Positions 25,171 to 33,255 of a DNA stretch of 64,000 nt are shown here, in pieces. Location of the stretch: contig NZ_JAQMWQ010000020.1 in the NCBI RefSeq assembly GCF_030403775.1, forward strand, positions 40,558 through 104,557. Reading direction: 5' to 3'. Position numbers and translations under genes: made by a program. Source of the DNA: Paenibacillus sp. BSR1-1 (lineage in GTDB: Bacteria > Bacillota > Bacilli > Bacillales > Cytobacillaceae). The notes beneath the pieces were generated by a model. It did no database searches. It worked only from the letters and a program-made list of their open reading frames with translations, and had not been told where the DNA came from. Position 1 is the stretch's first letter, and every line of letters begins with the position of its first letter.

Positions 25171-27225
25171 TTGAAGCAGAAAAGGCAGAAAGATAATATA
25201 GGAAAAAACCCAATCCGATGGAGATTGAATGGTCTCTTTTTCATGGTCTTTGTTCTTTTTTCAATCCTGATTCTCCGCCTTGGCGTTCTCCAAATTTTCA
25301 AAGGGGAAGCCTATGCGGTTCAGGCAGAGAAGACAGATGTGACGGCCGTCAACTATTCAGTTCCTCGAGGAAAAATATATGATACGAATCATAAGTTGGT
25401 GGTCTACAATATTCCGGAAAAGGCGATTGTCTATACACCGCCGAAAAATCCGCAGCCGGGCGAATTGCTTGAACTGGCCAAAAAGTTAAATACCTTTCTG
25501 GCCATGACTGATAAGGAGATCAATAAAGTAACCGATCGGGATTTGAAAGATATCTGGCTGCTGGTACATAACAATGGCACGGATTTAATTACAAAGAAGG
25601 AGGAGAAGTTATTTAAACAGGAAAAGCTGAATGACAAGGATTTATATCAATTAAAATTAAACCGCATTACAGAAAGCGATCTCCAGGCAATGGACAAAAA
25701 CCTGGCAGCCATCTATAGGAAACTTTCTTCTGCCATCGCTTTAACTCCGACGATGATCAAAAATGAAAATGTAACAGAGGAAGAATATGCGAAGGTCAAT
25801 GAAAATCTGGAAAATCTGCCGGGTGTGGATGTCACGACCGATTGGAACAGGGGCCGCACCTATGGGGAAACGTTTTGGAATATGCTTGGGGAAGTAACAA
25901 GTGCAGATGAAGGCCTTCCGGCTGATAAGGTAGAATACTATACGTCTAAAGGATACCAACTGAATGACCGCGTCGGGAAAAGCTATATTGAAGAGCTTTA
26001 TGATGGAGTGTTGCAAGGCCAAAAGGAAAAAGTGAAAACGGTGACAGATACAAATGGAAATGTGGTGAGTACAGAGATTGTATCGGAAGGGAAGAGCGGC
26101 AAGGATATTGTTCTGACCATTGATATGGAGTTCCAAACCCAAGTGGAAAAAATTATGCAGGAAGAGTTAGTCAGTGCAATCCAAAAGCCGCATACGGATA
26201 CGCTTGACACTGCCTTTGTCGTGGCGATGGAACCGAAAACAGGCCGCATTCTTGCAATGTCAGGAAAAGTGTATAACAGGCAGTCACGGGAGTTTACCGA
26301 TTTTACACCGGGAACCTTCACGTATGCGTTTGAACAGGGGTCCGTTGTAAAAGGGGCCACCGTATTAACCGGATACCAAACGGGTGTCAGGGATTTCGGG
26401 GAAATCGAGCTGGATGAGGTCATGCGATTTAAGGGGTCGGGAACCTTTTCCTCTTACCAAGTCATGAACAGAATTAATGAATTAGAGGCATTAGAACGTT
26501 CATCAAACGTTTATATGTGGAAAACCGCGATCGAAATTATGGGCGGCAAGTATATCCCCAATGGCACATTAAATATTGATCCCAAAAAAATTGAAACCAT
26601 CCGCTATTATTTCAACCAATTTGGTTTGGGCATTCCGACCGGAATTGGTTTTCATAACGAAACGGCAGGAATCAAAGGAACCAATACAAGCACCTACTTT
26701 CAAATTGCCATTGGACAATTAGATACCTATACGCCGATGCAAATTGCCCAGTATATTACAACGATTGCCAATGGAGGATACCGGATGAAGCCCCAATTGG
26801 TGAAGGAGATTCGTGAACCCAATAAGAATGGCACTGAACCGGGCAGCGTCATCGATGAAATCGAACCAATGGTGCTGAATCAGGTAGATATGAGTGAGGA
26901 GATGCTAAAGCGGGTTCAACAAGGTTTTTGGCTGGTTACCCATGGTTCCAAAGGAACAGCGAAGGGATATTTTAAAGACGAACCCTACAATGCCGCAGGT
27001 AAAACCGGGACATCGGAATCCTATAAGAATGGGGTGAAGACTTGGAATCTTTCTTTTGCTGGTTATGCTCCATTTAATGATCCCGAGATTGCCATTGCCG
27101 TTATTGTACCAAATGCCTTCCGTGATGGTTATGCTCAGCCGCACAGTGCAGCTAATATCATCAGCCAGCGGGTTTTTCGGGCCTATTTTGACCTTAACGA
27201 AAAAGGAAAGCTAACAACAAAATAA
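25171..27225 (+). CDS. Class B penicillin-binding protein (transpeptidase), BlaI-controlled
   Basis: A 684-residue bitopic PBP. It has one N-terminal membrane helix (about 22-42), a dimerisation domain from about residue 60, and a transpeptidase domain with SVVK (Ser391), SSN (444-446) and KTG (611-613). It resembles Bacillus PbpA/PbpH, the elongation-type transpeptidases, with the familiar 'EQGSVVKGATVLTGYQTG' block. Placed between blaR1 and a beta-lactamase and behind a perfect BlaI operator, it is probably a low-affinity replacement enzyme made only under drug stress, as MecA is (inference). Start TTG with AAAGGA upstream. Confidence 0.93.
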   Translation: MKQKRQKDNIGKNPIRWRLNGLFFMVFVLFSILILRLGVLQIFKGEAYAVQAEKTDVTAVNYSVPRGKIYDTNHKLVVYNIPEKAIVYTPPKNPQPGELLELAKKLNTFLAMTDKEINKVTDRDLKDIWLLVHNNGTDLITKKEEKLFKQEKLNDKDLYQLKLNRITESDLQAMDKNLAAIYRKLSSAIALTPTMIKNENVTEEEYAKVNENLENLPGVDVTTDWNRGRTYGETFWNMLGEVTSADEGLPADKVEYYTSKGYQLNDRVGKSYIEELYDGVLQGQKEKVKTVTDTNGNVVSTEIVSEGKSGKDIVLTIDMEFQTQVEKIMQEELVSAIQKPHTDTLDTAFVVAMEPKTGRILAMSGKVYNRQSREFTDFTPGTFTYAFEQGSVVKGATVLTGYQTGVRDFGEIELDEVMRFKGSGTFSSYQVMNRINELEALERSSNVYMWKTAIEIMGGKYIPNGTLNIDPKKIETIRYYFNQFGLGIPTGIGFHNETAGIKGTNTSTYFQIAIGQLDTYTPMQIAQYITTIANGGYRMKPQLVKEIREPNKNGTEPGSVIDEIEPMVLNQVDMSEEMLKRVQQGFWLVTHGSKGTAKGYFKDEPYNAAGKTGTSESYKNGVKTWNLSFAGYAPFNDPEIAIAVIVPNAFRDGYAQPHSAANIISQRVFRAYFDLNEKGKLTTK

Positions 27226-27286
27226 TTGACTTTGTATTATTACATGTGTAGTATTATATGCGTAGTTAAATACTACACACGTAGTA
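27226..27286 (+). promoter_or_regulatory. bla promoter with two BlaI-type operators
   Basis: TTGACT (27226-27231), a 17-nt spacer and TAGTAT (27249-27254). The first dyad, TATTACA-TG-TGTAGTA (27238-27253), covers spacer and -10; the second, TACTACA-CA-CGTAGTA (27271-27286), lies just downstream. A further half-site (TATTACA) is near 27302. The gene starts only at 27669, leaving a leader of about 400 nt. Confidence 0.8.
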
Positions 27287-27475
27287 TCTCGTGTAATCTA
27301 CTATTACACATGATTCAAATGATAGAAAGGAGGAAATTCTCCCCCAACATTTCGGGGCAGCCAAGGTTATGAAAAGGATATTGAACTTGGGTTAATTCTG
27401 TTGGTTAATAGGCTGTTTTTGGAAGGAATGTTGTTTTTTAAACATTTTAATATAAAAGATTTTCATGAAGTACCT

Positions 27476-27605
27476 CTGATTTAGACACGATTGGGCTCGG
27501 ATTGCTGAAAGCTGTCCGAATGGACACCTGATTCAGACTTGATTGGGCTAATATTGCTGAAAACTGTCCGAATGGGCCACCACTGATTCAGACTTGATGA
27601 GATTA
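27476..27605. repeat. Tandem 52-55 bp repeat in the bla leader
   Basis: Units start with CTGATT[CT]AGAC at 27476, 27528 and 27583. The first two share GATTGGGCT, ATTGCTGAAA and CTGTCCGAATGG; the third is partial. An AGAAAGGAGGAAATT site at about 27325-27339 is not followed by an open frame. The rest of 27290-27660 shows nothing recognisable. Confidence 0.75.
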
Positions 27606-27668
27606 GATTGTTAGAAGCTTGCTATGCTATTTCAGAACATCAAATATTAATAGAAAGAGGTTAAGATC

Positions 27669-28601
27669 TTGAGGAAAACACATGATATTTTCAGCAAAAA
27701 TAATTTTATATTTACCCTGCTTTTGCTAGTGGTTGCAATTGTACCCCTTACCGGCTGGTCAATGAGCACCAATAACCATTCTGACAAGCCCGAAAAGGCA
27801 GTCAAAAATACACCGGCACATCAAATACACCGTGAGTTTGCAGAACTCGAGAACAAATATGACGCCCGGCTCGGAGTCTACGCTATCGATACTGGTACAC
27901 ATCGGACCATCTCCTATCGGCCTAATGAGCGATTTGCTTACGCATCTACATACAAAGCTCTAGCCGCTGGTGCATTGCTGCAGCATTACTCAATTGATCA
28001 ACTCGACCAGTTAGTCACATATAAAAGCGAGGACATAGTTTCGTATTCACCTGTTACACAGCTTCATGTAGATACCGGGATGACTCTTCGGGAAGTTATT
28101 GATGCTGCTGTTCGGTATAGCGACAACACAGCAGGGAACCTTTTATTAGAGAAGCTGGGAGGCCCTGCGGGATTTGAAACAGCACTTAGGCAGATTGGCG
28201 ATAAAGTTACCCAAGTTGATCGCTACGAGACAGATTTGAACTCAGCTGTTCCTGGAGACACACGTGACACAAGCACACCAAAAGCACTTGCTGCAAGCCT
28301 CAAGGCTTTCGCGGTTAGTGACTTGCTCCCTACTGAAAAGCGCAAGCTCCTGACAGATTGGATGCGGGGAAATGCCACTGGAAATGCATTGATCCGAGCT
28401 GGCGCACCAACAGGTTGGGAAGTCGATGATAAGAGCGGGGCAGGTAGCTACGGAACGCGGAATGATATTGCGATTGTTTGGCCGCCGAATAGAGCTCCTA
28501 TTGTCATCGCAGTCCTATCTAGCCGCGATATACAGAATGCCACCTATGACAATAAGCTAATTGCAGAAGCTGCCAAGGTCGCACTTAACGCTCTGAAGTG
28601 A
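27669..28601 (+). CDS. bla: Class A beta-lactamase
   Basis: 310 residues with an N-terminal hydrophobic export segment. All class A active-site motifs are present: STYK with Ser93 (Ambler 70), SDN at 151-153 (130-132), Glu187 in 'RYETDLN' (166) and KSG at 255-257 (the KTG element). It hydrolyses beta-lactams outside the membrane. KSG rather than KTG is a known variant. The start is TTG with AGAGG 8 nt upstream. Its base composition looks richer in G+C than the neighbours, which would fit transfer. Confidence 0.95.
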   Translation: MRKTHDIFSKNNFIFTLLLLVVAIVPLTGWSMSTNNHSDKPEKAVKNTPAHQIHREFAELENKYDARLGVYAIDTGTHRTISYRPNERFAYASTYKALAAGALLQHYSIDQLDQLVTYKSEDIVSYSPVTQLHVDTGMTLREVIDAAVRYSDNTAGNLLLEKLGGPAGFETALRQIGDKVTQVDRYETDLNSAVPGDTRDTSTPKALAASLKAFAVSDLLPTEKRKLLTDWMRGNATGNALIRAGAPTGWEVDDKSGAGSYGTRNDIAIVWPPNRAPIVIAVLSSRDIQNATYDNKLIAEAAKVALNALK

Positions 28602-28641
28602 AGGGATAAATAAATATACACATTGCATCAGTGAACAGGCG

Positions 28642-28685
28642 GTCCACATATCATCAAGAAAATAATTGAAAAGGTAAAAAATTGA
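28642..28685 (+). pseudogene. 3' tail of the small membrane gene (duplicate of 29368-29412)
   Basis: The 44 bases are nearly identical to the 3' end of the gene at 29107-29412, including its stop codon. It shows that this locus is a decayed copy of the unit 'small membrane gene + EamA gene' that stands intact at 29107-30395. Confidence 0.8.
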
Positions 28686-28735
28686 TCAAAAACCTAGAAC
28701 TATTTTATGAGCGATCAAAAAAAGGTCTGTTTGGA

Positions 28736-29048
28736 CTACCCGAAGCATAAAAGCTACAATGCTGAAATCAGTTGCTCTTGTTCCGTAACTGAAATATACA
28801 ATAGAGGCGGCATAAAACAGTGCACTAAAAAAAGAATAAACATCACCGATATTTATGGTTAATGCTTTGTTAAATATTCCAGTTAATATAGTCATTCCAG
28901 GTAAACTAAAGGCAATGGAAACAAAAGCTTCTTACCGGGAGTTTCTTTTGATATAGAACCCAGGCAAAGAAAGGAATAATGACTACATATGTTGCTGAAA
29001 TAAAGGCGTTATTGGAAGGAGTCGTGTACTGAACACCAATGGTCTATG
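28736..29048 (-). pseudogene. EamA transporter fragment (middle part)
   Basis: It matches 29841-30143 of the intact EamA gene at high identity with a few indels. The C-terminal third is missing here but exists at 22411-22712, and the N-terminal part is missing altogether. About 65 bp between the two matched parts is absent from both. Thus the two fragments flank the bla cassette in the order expected for a gene split by an insertion. Confidence 0.85.
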
Positions 29049-29106
29049 AGGATTGGGGGAATTATTATAGAATTTAATAGTTATTGATTATTAAGGGAGA
29101 GAAAAT

Positions 29107-29412
29107 ATGGGAGTTATTTCATTTATAAAATACTCTTTGATGATGTTACCTACCTTATTAACATTCACTCTTTTAATAAGGTTTTTTCCAAATACAGGGC
29201 TTGGGAGGATAGTAGCTTTTCCAACAATATTTATCGTAAATTCTGTACTAATTATTTTGGGATTTAAAATGACCCGCAATTTAAAGTTTGCAACAAATAC
29301 TATGATATGGGTTGCAATAATTCTGTTAACAGTAGTCATCACAATGGTCTTTTACCCGCAAGAGTATGGTCCGCATATCATCAAGAAAATAATTGAAAAA
29401 GTAAAAAATTGA
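29107..29412 (+). CDS. Small membrane protein of unknown function
   Basis: 101 residues with three hydrophobic spans ('SLMMLPTLLTFTLLIRFF', 'IVAFPTIFIVNSVLIILGF', 'TMIWVAIILLTVVITMVFY') and a basic C-terminal tail. AAGGGAGAGAAAAT precedes the ATG. No family recognised. It converges on the EamA gene, with a shared hairpin at 29422. Confidence 0.7.
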   Translation: MGVISFIKYSLMMLPTLLTFTLLIRFFPNTGLGRIVAFPTIFIVNSVLIILGFKMTRNLKFATNTMIWVAIILLTVVITMVFYPQEYGPHIIKKIIEKVKN

Positions 29413-29421
29413 TTAGAAAAA

Positions 29422-29449
29422 GGTCTGCATTCGAATAACAATGCAGACC
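29422..29449. terminator. Bidirectional terminator
   Basis: GGTCTGCATT (29422-29431) and AATGCAGACC (29440-29449) form perfect 10-bp arms. Confidence 0.8.
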
Positions 29450-29480
29450 CATTTTGTCGTTTATTTTCAATGATAAATGG

Positions 29481-30395
29481 CTAAAATTTTTGGTTTCTAA
29501 GCTGTTGCTTGTTCTTGACCAACATCTGCCTAAAGTCCACTTCCATAAGAATAATAGAAAGCATAATTAGCATTCCTCCAACCACTAACTGAACTGTAAA
29601 GGATTCAAAGCCAAACATTACGGAAAAAATACTTCCAAAAGCTCCTTCAAGCATCATAATTAATCCAGCAGTGGTTGCGGAAGTATGCTTTTGAGCTACA
29701 ACCTGAACCGTTTGACCAACGAACGAACATATTATGCCCATATATAACAATGGCACTAATGCCACAGACCAATTAATAGTAGTAAGCTGTCCATCCTCTA
29801 CGAAAAAGAAAAAAGCTAATCCCCCTATGGCCTGGACAACCCCAAGCATAAAAGCTACAATGCTGAAATCAGTCGTTCTTGTTCCGTAACCGAAATATAC
29901 AATAGAGGCAGCATAAAACAACGCACTAATAAAAGAATAAACATCACCGATATTTATGATGAATGCTTTGTTTAATATACCAGTTAATATAGTCATTCCA
30001 ATTAAACATAAGGCAATGGAAACAAAGCTTTTTACGGGGAGTTTCTTTTGATATAGAACCCAAGCCAAGAAAGGAATAATGACTACATATGTTGCTGAAA
30101 TAAAGGCGTTATTGGATGGAGTTGTGTACTGAACACCAATAGTCTGTGTAATAAATCCGCCAAAATTAAGCAATCCTGCAATAAGCCCAATTTTAAAGTC
30201 CTTAAGGGTCATTTTAATGATCTTTTTATAAAAAAACATAAATACCAAAATAACAAATAGAATGCCTCTGGAAAAATTTATGAATCCCGGAGATACATTT
30301 GCATCTAAAGCTATTTTTGTTACAACAAACCCAGAACCCCAAAAAGCCGCAGCTAGCAGCAGTAGCAAGTTTGCCATTGATTTTGTCATTTTCAT
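29481..30395 (-). CDS. EamA/DMT family transporter
   Basis: 304 residues with ten membrane spans in two EamA repeats ('LLLAAAFWGSGFVVTKIAL' in the first; 'ALVPLLYMGIICSFVGQTVQ' in the second). Family members export amino acids or metabolites. AGGAGAATGAACAG precedes the ATG. A strong hairpin with a T-run lies in the leader (30427-30452), suggesting control by early termination. Two fragments of a near-identical gene lie at 22411-22712 and 28736-29048. Confidence 0.9.
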   Translation of the reverse strand: MKMTKSMANLLLLLAAAFWGSGFVVTKIALDANVSPGFINFSRGILFVILVFMFFYKKIIKMTLKDFKIGLIAGLLNFGGFITQTIGVQYTTPSNNAFISATYVVIIPFLAWVLYQKKLPVKSFVSIALCLIGMTILTGILNKAFIINIGDVYSFISALFYAASIVYFGYGTRTTDFSIVAFMLGVVQAIGGLAFFFFVEDGQLTTINWSVALVPLLYMGIICSFVGQTVQVVAQKHTSATTAGLIMMLEGAFGSIFSVMFGFESFTVQLVVGGMLIMLSIILMEVDFRQMLVKNKQQLRNQKF

Positions 30396-30426
30396 CTGTT
30401 CATTCTCCTGTTCTTATTAAAAAAAT

Positions 30427-30452
30427 CCCGCCTCTTAAAGTAAAGAGGCGGG
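30427..30452 (-). terminator. Terminator-like hairpin in the EamA leader
   Basis: On the minus strand, CCCGCCTCTT and AAGAGGCGGG pair with a six-base loop and are followed by ATTTTTTT, about 25 nt before the EamA ribosome site. No minus-strand gene lies upstream to terminate, so an attenuator for EamA is likely. No T-box or known riboswitch signature was recognised upstream. Confidence 0.6.
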
Positions 30453-30508
30453 AACGATCTACTCTCATACAGTTTTCATTGAAAATCCAACGATAATTAG
30501 TAACGGAA

Positions 30509-30751
30509 TTGATTTTCCGACACACCCCAAATGGAATTTTGGGGGTTTTTAAGAAGAAAATTTGCTTTCGACTTTCCCAAACAATTCTTCTTTATACACT
30601 TTTAATTATATTTAATTTACTAAATTATCTTTATGTAATCAACCTAGAGTTTAAGACTGGGATGGCTGCGGCGATCCTTTTTTGTGTGTGCTTACAGGGC
30701 AGAATAGCTAAACAACAGAGGAGATATAATAAATTTAATAATTCCTTTTAG
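30509..30751 (+). CDS. Doubtful small membrane ORF
   Basis: An open frame of 80 codons starting at TTG without a ribosome site. It includes a hydrophobic stretch ('ILLYTLLIIFNLLNYLYVIN') and ends 16 nt before the gene at 30768. It may be a remnant or chance. The interval 30396-30767 holds nothing else besides the EamA leader hairpin. Confidence 0.25.
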   Translation: MIFRHTPNGILGVFKKKICFRLSQTILLYTLLIIFNLLNYLYVINLEFKTGMAAAILFCVCLQGRIAKQQRRYNKFNNSF

Positions 30752-30767
30752 AAAAAGGGGTATTAAA

Positions 30768-31244
30768 ATGACTTTGAAAATTCAGTGGTTGCTTAATATT
30801 GTAATGATATTACTCTCGTGGCTTACAATGCCTTTGTTAGGATGGCGGACTATAAGGAGTTTTTTACCAGCATCAATCCTATCTATTGTAATATGTAGTT
30901 TGGATGCCCAGATTGGAAAAAAACGCAAATGGTGGTCTTTTTATAATAAACCACAGTCCTTTATTCAAAATGAATTTCCTTTTCTCATAGGTCCAATGTT
31001 GGCGATGTCTTTATGGACCTTAAAATGGTCATATGGAAATTTTAAAAAGTTTATTATTTTAAATGCTATTGGCGAAGCAATTTTTGTATCTCCTATTACA
31101 AGGGTATTTACAAAATTAAAACTATATAGATTAGTTAAATTTAACGAATTTCAATTCTTTCTATATTTCTTTTACAAGGCTTTTTTCTTATATGGATTTC
31201 AATACCTTTTTGAAAAAGGCAAAAAATTGAACAAGGGAAATTAA
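30768..31244 (+). CDS. Membrane protein of unknown function (paralogue of 61928)
   Basis: 158 residues with several hydrophobic spans. It shares strong blocks with the protein at 61928-62389: 'KWWSFYNKPQSF' versus 'NWWKFYEKRKSF', 'WSYGNFKKF' versus 'YSYGNFKKF', and 'YGFQYLFEK' versus 'YGGQYLFEK'. AAAGGGGTATTAAA precedes the ATG. No family name recognised; the conserved aromatic/basic loops suggest a membrane-surface role. Confidence 0.75.
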   Translation: MTLKIQWLLNIVMILLSWLTMPLLGWRTIRSFLPASILSIVICSLDAQIGKKRKWWSFYNKPQSFIQNEFPFLIGPMLAMSLWTLKWSYGNFKKFIILNAIGEAIFVSPITRVFTKLKLYRLVKFNEFQFFLYFFYKAFFLYGFQYLFEKGKKLNKGN

Positions 31245-31275
31245 TTATCCCTTTTAGAAATAAGAGATTATAACA

Positions 31276-31309
31276 CATAATGTTTTGGAAAATAGTTGAA
31301 AATAATCTC
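31276..31309 (+). promoter_or_regulatory. Shared promoter-like block of DUF3231 genes (copy 2)
   Basis: CATAA (31276-31280), 15 nt, then TTGAAAATAATCTCA. The AAAATAATCTCA part is identical to copies 1 and 3 and the spacing is the same, though the upstream hexamer differs. Confidence 0.5.
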
Positions 31310-31334
31310 ACACAAACATTATAGGGTGAAAAAA

Positions 31335-32333
31335 ATGAATCAAAGCAAAGAAAGATTCACCTCATCAGAGATTGCGAATTTATGGACCCATTATATACGT
31401 GAGACAATGGGACTTTGTGTAATCAAGCACATGTTAAATACCATTCAAGACCCTCAGATATATCATGTTTTTCAAACGTCATATGGACTTTGTGAAAAGC
31501 ATATAAACAAACTGAAGAAGTTGTTTCATCAAGAAAATTTTCCTGTTCCTAAAGGGTTTAATGAAGAAGATGTTAATTTGGATGCCCCACAATTGTTTAC
31601 GGATCATTTTTGCTTATATTATATTCACACGATGGCAATGCATGGGAGCCAATCTTACAGTCTGGCATTTACCCTTTCGATTCGCCAAGACCTTAGAAAT
31701 TTTTATTATCAATGTAATATAGATACAATGGATTTATATAACCAATCCATTGAGGTACTTATAGCAAAAAAACTTCTTGATAAACCGCCTTATTATTCAA
31801 CACCAGATAAGATTCATTTTATCAATACCCTTGATTATGTAACTGATTTATTAGGCAGCAAAAGAAGCATGAATTCTATTGAATGTGGTAATATCTATTT
31901 TAATATAGAGAAAAGCTTAATCACAAAAGCATGTCTTATCGCCTTTAAACAAGTATGTAAAGACAAAGCGATAATTAAGTTTTTAGAAAAATGTCTTAAT
32001 GCAGCAAATAAACACATTGGGACCTTTACAACGTTATTACTTAAAGAAGACCTTCATTTACCTCGTACCTATGCCACAGAAATAACAAATTCAAATGTTG
32101 CACCATTTTCTGAAAAACTAATGCTGTTTCATTCGGGATTTTTATTTGCTGCAGCAATATCCTATTACGGTTCTGCTGCGATTTATAGTATGAGAGCAGA
32201 TATTGTCATGCAATGTGAAAAGGCTATCATAGATGATTTGCTCATATATAGTAGTTTCGGTAAATTAATCATTAAACGAAACTGGATGGAGCAGCCCCCT
32301 AATGCTGATGACAGGAAAATCATTAATAACTGA
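31335..32333 (+). CDS. DUF3231 family protein (paralogue 2)
   Basis: About 332 residues with the two-domain DUF3231 layout: 'FTSSEIANLWTHYIRETMGL', 'NEEDVNLDAPQLFTDHF' in the first half, 'KRSMNSIECGNIYF' and 'NSNVAPFSEKLMLFHSGFLF' in the second. It is clearly related to the genes at 254 and 46914. The ATG at 31335 follows GGGTGAAAAAA. An upstream block shared with the other copies (31276-31309) suggests a common regulator. Confidence 0.85.
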   Translation: MNQSKERFTSSEIANLWTHYIRETMGLCVIKHMLNTIQDPQIYHVFQTSYGLCEKHINKLKKLFHQENFPVPKGFNEEDVNLDAPQLFTDHFCLYYIHTMAMHGSQSYSLAFTLSIRQDLRNFYYQCNIDTMDLYNQSIEVLIAKKLLDKPPYYSTPDKIHFINTLDYVTDLLGSKRSMNSIECGNIYFNIEKSLITKACLIAFKQVCKDKAIIKFLEKCLNAANKHIGTFTTLLLKEDLHLPRTYATEITNSNVAPFSEKLMLFHSGFLFAAAISYYGSAAIYSMRADIVMQCEKAIIDDLLIYSSFGKLIIKRNWMEQPPNADDRKIINN

Positions 32334-32401
32334 ATATAGATTTACTTACAAAGACAAAACGGTGATCCTATTCAAATAACGGGTGCATTCCTTAAAGATA
32401 T

Positions 32402-32425
32402 GGCTGCTTATTAAGGCAGCCTTTT
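32402..32425 (+). terminator. Terminator of the second DUF3231 gene
   Basis: GGCTGC (32402-32407) and GCAGCC (32416-32421) with inner pairing, followed by TTTT. It is also the presumed insertion target of the intron stub that follows 5 nt later. Confidence 0.75.
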
Positions 32426-32429
32426 CTTA

Positions 32430-32472
32430 GTGTGCCAGGCATGGCAACTATCTAGGTGGTGAAAGTCCACAA
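32430..32472 (+). mobile_element. 5' stub of a group II intron (probably IIC class)
   Basis: The sequence GTGTGCCAGGCATGGC, then CTAGGTGGTGAAAGTCCAC, matches the conserved 5' end of bacterial group II introns (GUGYG start and the early domain I 'AGGUGGUGAAAGUCC'). It starts 5 nt after a terminator hairpin, the usual site for group IIC introns. No reverse transcriptase ORF and no domain V/VI were found downstream, so only the first ~45 nt remain. Confidence 0.7.
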
Positions 32473-32486
32473 TACCTTTTTTAGAA

Positions 32487-32641
32487 AAAGCAAATTTTAT
32501 CAAATATGTTAAGTTCACACGAATACACCATGTTATCGTTGCAATGATTTATTCTACAATAATCTATGGTTATCAAATGATTTATACAAAACCTAATTCA
32601 AAAAACTTGGGATTGTTTATTAAAAAAGGGCTCAAATTATG
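32487..32641 (+). pseudogene. Possible gene remnant
   Basis: One frame is open and reads, in part, 'HHVIVAMIYSTIIYGYQMIY', ending in TGA at the left arm of a terminator-like hairpin (32624-32650). There is no start or ribosome site. It could be the 3' end of a lost membrane gene. From 32651 to 33023 only short hairpins were seen. Confidence 0.35.
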
Positions 32642-32650
32642 AGTGCTTTT
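32624..32650 (+). terminator. Terminator-like hairpin
   Basis: AAAAGGGCTCA / TGAGTGCTTTT with one mismatch and T-rich flank, at the end of the possible gene remnant. Confidence 0.5.
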
Positions 32651-33023
32651 TATATTTTTAGCTAACATTCCCTTTCGCACAACATATATCAATAAAGTAA
32701 CATTTCTTATTAAAGAAACGGGTAGCAATAGTTGAAGATCCTGCTGCCATTTTGGCGGCTTATTTTTTTGTTAAGGCAACAGGCAGGTTAGTTGAAATAC
32801 GCAAAAAAATCCCATTCCCATGAATGGGTAAATTACTTTTTAAATTCAATTTTTCTAGCGCAGTAGCTGGCATTATACAAATAAAAAATATAAATTCCGA
32901 GTTGACAGATTGGAAAAGTTTATTTATATTAACAGTATGAAAAAATTATTAATTATGAATTGTTTGTATTCATTGCACCTTTGCCATAATTAAAATTTAC
33001 AGAGTCTATCAGTCAACTGAAGG

Positions 33024-33065
33024 CTCCAACTCTTAGTATTTAGCTAAGAGTTGGAGTTTTTTTAT
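33024..33065 (+). terminator. Strong terminator upstream of the ssu operon
   Basis: Perfect 12-bp arms CTCCAACTCTTA (33024-33035) and TAAGAGTTGGAG (33045-33056) followed by eight T residues. No complete gene precedes it, so it may end the decayed region or act as a leader terminator for ssu. No S-box signature was recognised in 32900-33255. Confidence 0.8.
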
Positions 33066-33255
33066 TATAAAATATCCCCAATTATTTCAAGATATGTTAA
33101 AGTTTAGTGATTTTTTTGCTAATTAAACCAAGTTATCATATAGGAAAAGTTATATAAGGGGGTGGCATTTAATAGGTGTGACACCGTAAACAAATGCTAT
33201 TCAGATAGAAAAGTAAAAGATTGTTTATTCTACATTTAAAAGGAGGAGAAGGATC

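Noticed and set aside
27669..28601. Carbapenemase or extended-spectrum type of beta-lactamase
   Set aside because: Active-site motifs only show class A; the substrate range cannot be read from the sequence by eye.
22713..28641. Transposon carrying the bla cassette
   Set aside because: No transposase, recombinase, terminal inverted repeats or clear target duplication were found at the borders.
32900..33255. S-box (SAM) riboswitch before ssu
   Set aside because: The strong terminator suggested it, but S-box core motifs are missing.
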